Made by a program: the position numbers and the translations under genes | The notes under the pieces: generated by a model | Seen by the model: the letters and a program-made list of their open reading frames with translations, nothing else | Database searches by the model: none | Told to the model about the DNA's origin: nothing | Shown: piece after piece, positions 5,533-6,963 of the stretch | Layout: the number at the start of each line of letters is the position of its first letter | How positions within the stretch are numbered: position 1 is the first letter of the stretch | Assembly (NCBI GenBank): GCA_947278105.1 | Contig: CAMYOR010000051.1 | Coordinates: forward strand, 1-6,963 | DNA length: 6,963 nt | Reading direction: 5' to 3' | Source of the DNA: an uncultured Tissierellia bacterium | GTDB lineage: Bacteria > Bacillota > Clostridia > Tissierellales > Peptoniphilaceae

Positions 5533-5590
5533 CATCACAAGCCTAGCCAGAAAGGGAAGAGAGATGAAGTTTTTACAATTTTATTCACAA
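5533..5590 (+). repeat. Copy 1 of a 58-bp duplication (5' end of the FAH-family gene)
   Basis: Starting CATCACAAGCC, this stretch contains the ribosome binding site and first nine codons of the FAH-family gene. It recurs at 6350-6407 with four substitutions and no gaps, about 93% identity. Confidence 0.9.
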
Positions 5591-6119
5591 GGAAAGCCCG
5601 ACGGTATTTAGTAAATTTTCTAATGCCTTGGCTTCCCATAATCAAAAAATTGCCTTGCCAGAAGCCGAGGAGATTGACTACGAAGCGGAGTTAGTTCTCA
5701 TCATGGGGAACCAAGGAAGAATTTTTGCTTGTACCTGCGGCAATGACCTTTCTATTCGCGAATGGCAGAGAGCCTCTTCCCAGTGGTTAGTGGGAAAAAC
5801 CTATGATGGCTTTGCACCCATTGGCCCCTACGCAGTAAACCTAGAAAGTCTTCCCAAGGATGGGCTGGATATATCCTGCCAAGTCAATGGTGAACTGCGC
5901 CAGCATTCGAACACCAGTGACCTTATTTTTTCTCCCCAAGATCTGATCAACTACTTAATGCCTCGGGTACATTTAAAAGCAGGGGATATTATTTTCACCG
6001 GCACCCCCTCAGGAGTTATGATGGGTTACCCAGCAGATAAAAAACAATGGCTAAAGGCAGGCGACACCGTTGCCGTCACCATTCAGGGCATTGGAACCTT
6101 AGTAAACACTCTCCGCTGA
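5564..6119 (+). pseudogene. Fumarylacetoacetate hydrolase family gene broken by an internal deletion
   Basis: FAH-family enzymes are metal-dependent C-C hydrolases, isomerases or decarboxylases acting on 2-oxo acid derivatives. The true start is the ATG at 5564, after AGGGAAGAGAG, giving MKFLQFYSQGKP, a typical N-terminus. The frame then hits TAG at 5609. In another frame, from about 5604, VFSKFSNALASHNQ leads into the intact C-terminal domain: EIDYEAELVLIMG with metal-ligand acidic residues, CGNDLSIREWQ, KTYDGFAPIGPY, SDLIFSPQDLINYL and FTGTPSGVMMGYP, ending LVNTLR and TGA at 6117-6119. Intact relatives usually carry some tens of residues between these two blocks, including the strand before PVLFSKF. 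So a deletion near 5597-5606 removed that segment and changed frame. Translation from TTG 5628 gives 163 residues but no visible ribosome site. Confidence 0.85.
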
Positions 6120-6166
6120 GGGATAAACCGTCTATAGCAAAGGAAGACGATCACATTCAATATATA

Positions 6167-6231
6167 AAGGAAGTAACATTAAACTCATTCTTCCCGTCTG
6201 CCAGGAAGTGCCGTGCTGGAGCCGGAATTTT
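6167..6231 (+). pseudogene. Partial duplicate of SRP RNA (helix 8 / helix 5 3' strand)
   Basis: These 65 bases align without gaps to 2860-2924 of the intact SRP RNA, with six substitutions by my count (about 91% identity). Five of the six are C-to-T or G-to-A. Homology begins within the GGAA tetraloop and stops abruptly after GCCGGAATTTT. The conserved 5' side of the S-domain, the Alu domain and the RNA's 3' end are absent, so it cannot make a working SRP RNA. It shows no promoter. Confidence 0.9.
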
Positions 6232-6262
6232 TGACAAATTTTAACGAAAAAAAACCCACCGA

Positions 6263-6298
6263 CCCTGACCAAACTCAAAAAACGCCATTTAGTCAGGG
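6263..6298. repeat. Isolated copy of the left-edge hairpin repeat
   Basis: CCCTGACCAAA (6263-6273) and TTTAGTCAGGG (6288-6298) form an inverted repeat with one mismatch around CTCAAAAAACGCCA. It closely matches the first inner hairpin of the second tandem unit (about 173-207), including the CCAAA and GCCATTTAGTCAGGG portions. The flanking 128-bp unit is absent, so the hairpin moves or persists on its own. Confidence 0.85.
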
Positions 6299-6349
6299 CC
6301 GTGAGCATTTTTTGAATTTTACAAAGGAGCCCGACGCCGCTGCCTTTAC

Positions 6350-6407
6350 CATCACAAGCCTTGCCAGAAAGGAAAGAGAGATGAAGCTTTTACAATTTTA
6401 TGCACAA
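6350..6407 (+). repeat. Copy 2 of the 58-bp duplication
   Basis: This is the counterpart of 5533-5590, including a ribosome binding site (AGGAAAGAGAG) and a start codon at 6381. Similarity breaks off after CACAA. Confidence 0.9.
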
Positions 6408-6431
6408 AGGACAGGACTAATTTATTTTTAA
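6381..6431 (+). pseudogene. Second FAH-family N-terminal fragment
   Basis: ATG at 6381 begins MKLLQFYAQ, the same N-terminus as the broken FAH-family gene at 5564, but the frame ends after 16 residues (TAA 6429-6431) with unrelated sequence beyond residue 9. The two N-termini differ by conservative changes, so the fragment may come from a paralogue rather than from a fresh copy of its neighbour. It ends nine bases before the convergent minus-strand gene. Confidence 0.75.
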
Positions 6432-6439
6432 TCAATCCT

Positions 6440-6685
6440 TTAGAAAACCATAGTTGCTTGAATCTTGTCACCTCCGAGAAAACCCTTTGAGCCTGAAGCT
6501 GATGTTGTAATAGTATGCAGTCTGTAGCCCAAAGCAGCTTGCTTATTTATTGCTGCCTGAAGATTTGTTAAACTTGCAGCGCCCGAACCAGTGCCTAATA
6601 ATTTTTCTGTCAATACCACTTGCAGAACAACATACTTGTCACCGGCGCCCCTGATTGCTCTTCCTGTTTGATCGTCCCATGCCAT
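6440..6685 (-). CDS. Small DUF4177-like protein
   Basis: The product is 81 residues, starting MAWDDQTGRAIRG. I chose the start at 6685 because GGGAGGG (plus-strand CCCTCCC, 6694-6700) lies eight bases before it; a start at 6727 would add 14 residues without a comparable site. The central KYVVLQVVLTEKL strand and the C-terminal NKQAALGYRLHTITT and GGDKIQATMVF stretches resemble DUF4177 proteins, small alpha-beta proteins whose strand-helix-strand ends in a GDxIQATLVFE-like motif. Their function is unknown. No signal peptide or membrane segment is seen. It is convergent with the FAH fragment and lies between two stretches of mobile or broken DNA, with its own AT-rich promoter region. The family assignment is from pattern memory. 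Confidence 0.75.
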   Translation of the reverse strand: MAWDDQTGRAIRGAGDKYVVLQVVLTEKLLGTGSGAASLTNLQAAINKQAALGYRLHTITTSASGSKGFLGGDKIQATMVF

Positions 6686-6744
6686 TTTAAAAACCCTCCC
6701 TTTAAAAAGAATTTTATGATTTTTCAAAAAAACAAATTAAACGT

Positions 6745-6781
6745 ATTATACATATTATACATTCTAAAATAGTAGATTGAA
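6745..6781 (-). promoter_or_regulatory. Probable promoter of the DUF4177-like gene
   Basis: On the minus strand a 9-bp tandem, GTATAATAT-GTATAATAC, gives two perfect TATAAT hexamers (plus strand 6754-6759 and 6745-6750). The upstream one is 16 bases from TTCAAT (6776-6781 on the plus strand), a moderate -35. The start codon is about 60 bases further on. Confidence 0.6.
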
Positions 6782-6814
6782 TCCTTCTCTTCCTTACATA
6801 TAGCAGAATCCATT

Positions 6815-6829
6815 TCTTGACTGTCAAGA
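6815..6829. repeat. Perfect 7-bp palindrome TCTTGAC-T-GTCAAGA
   Basis: TCTTGAC (6815-6821) and GTCAAGA (6823-6829) are exact inverted repeats around one base. It lies 70 bases beyond the stop of the partial transposase, where the end of an IS30-type element could fall. It may belong to the terminal inverted repeat or be an operator, and contains TTGACA on the minus strand. The true element end cannot be fixed without the other end. Confidence 0.5.
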
Positions 6830-6898
6830 CATATGTTACACATTCCGCTCAAGATGCCTTCGATACATCTATCCTATTTGCCCGGAAAAACCAGTCAC

Positions 6899-6963
6899 CT
6901 AAGCGACGGAGGCTTCAAAATATTCTTGCACAATCTGTTCTGGGCTTTTGAAATTCAGGACGT
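6899..6963 (-). mobile_element. C-terminal end of a probable IS30-family transposase (cut by the window edge)
   Basis: Reading leftwards from the edge, the minus strand encodes LNFKSPEQIV followed by ten more residues and a TAG stop at 6899-6901. IS30-family DDE transposases end with a similar LN(F/Y/W)KTPxEVF segment a short way before the C-terminus. Only 21 codons are visible, so the family call is tentative and whether the gene is intact cannot be judged. The coding direction points into this window, so the element's downstream end should lie between the stop and about 6810. Confidence 0.6.

Noticed and set aside
2860..6231. Integrative element using the SRP RNA gene as attachment site, with 6167-6231 as the second att copy
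   Set aside because: Integration normally duplicates the 3' end of the target gene, but the fragment is internal, lacks the 3' end and is diverged; no integrase gene lies between.
6213..6431. 72-codon plus-strand frame
   Set aside because: It begins inside the SRP RNA fragment and runs through the hairpin repeat and an FAH 5' end, so it is a chance fusion of fragments.

Overview
The window looks like a chromosomal segment from a low-to-mid GC Bacillota, probably one of the Negativicutes such as an Acidaminococcus relative. This rests on the long, Bacillus-type SRP RNA with an Alu domain, a tRNA-Ser without an encoded CCA end, AsnA-type asparagine synthetase and the codon style of the housekeeping genes. 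The genus is inference; no marker gene here settles it.

Layout. Positions 1-256 are two tandem copies of a 128-bp unit built from nested inverted repeats. A GC-rich, hairpin-filled spacer follows to about 560. A short gene for a repetitive Cys/Pro-rich protein (643-921) overlaps the start of rpiB (899-1351). A 10-bp-periodic spacer leads to asnA (1476-2480). A strong promoter at about 2541 then drives tRNA-Ser(GGA) (2612-2700), which directly abuts the SRP RNA gene (about 2700-2966) and its perfect intrinsic terminator.

From about 3000 to 4885 the sequence turns AT-rich and looks acquired. It holds one intact 480-aa protein with an N-terminal Schlafen/AlbA_2 domain, a GHKL-like ATP-binding region of the RecG-like HATPase_c_4 type and a C-terminal winged helix. 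Downstream lie two clusters of three 10-bp repeats (TTTCGAGTAY) flanking interleaved inverted repeats. The second cluster ends against the C-terminal remnant of a class I/II aminotransferase. An intact fabZ-type dehydratase gene (5074-5514) follows.

From 5533 onwards the window is a graveyard of fragments. There is a fumarylacetoacetate-hydrolase (FAH) family gene broken by an internal, frame-shifting deletion; a 65-bp piece of SRP RNA about 91% identical to the intact gene; a fifth copy of the hairpin repeat seen at the left edge; and a second copy of the FAH gene's 5' end. On the minus strand lie a small intact DUF4177-like gene (6440-6685) and, at the right edge, the C-terminal tail of a probable IS30-family transposase.

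The housekeeping genes (rpiB, asnA, fabZ, tRNA, SRP RNA) do unrelated core jobs: sugar-phosphate isomerisation, asparagine synthesis, fatty-acid dehydration, translation and protein targeting. The best candidates for something unusual are the Schlafen-like gene with its paired repeat clusters, the hairpin repeat family, and the Cys-rich protein translated into the rpiB start.
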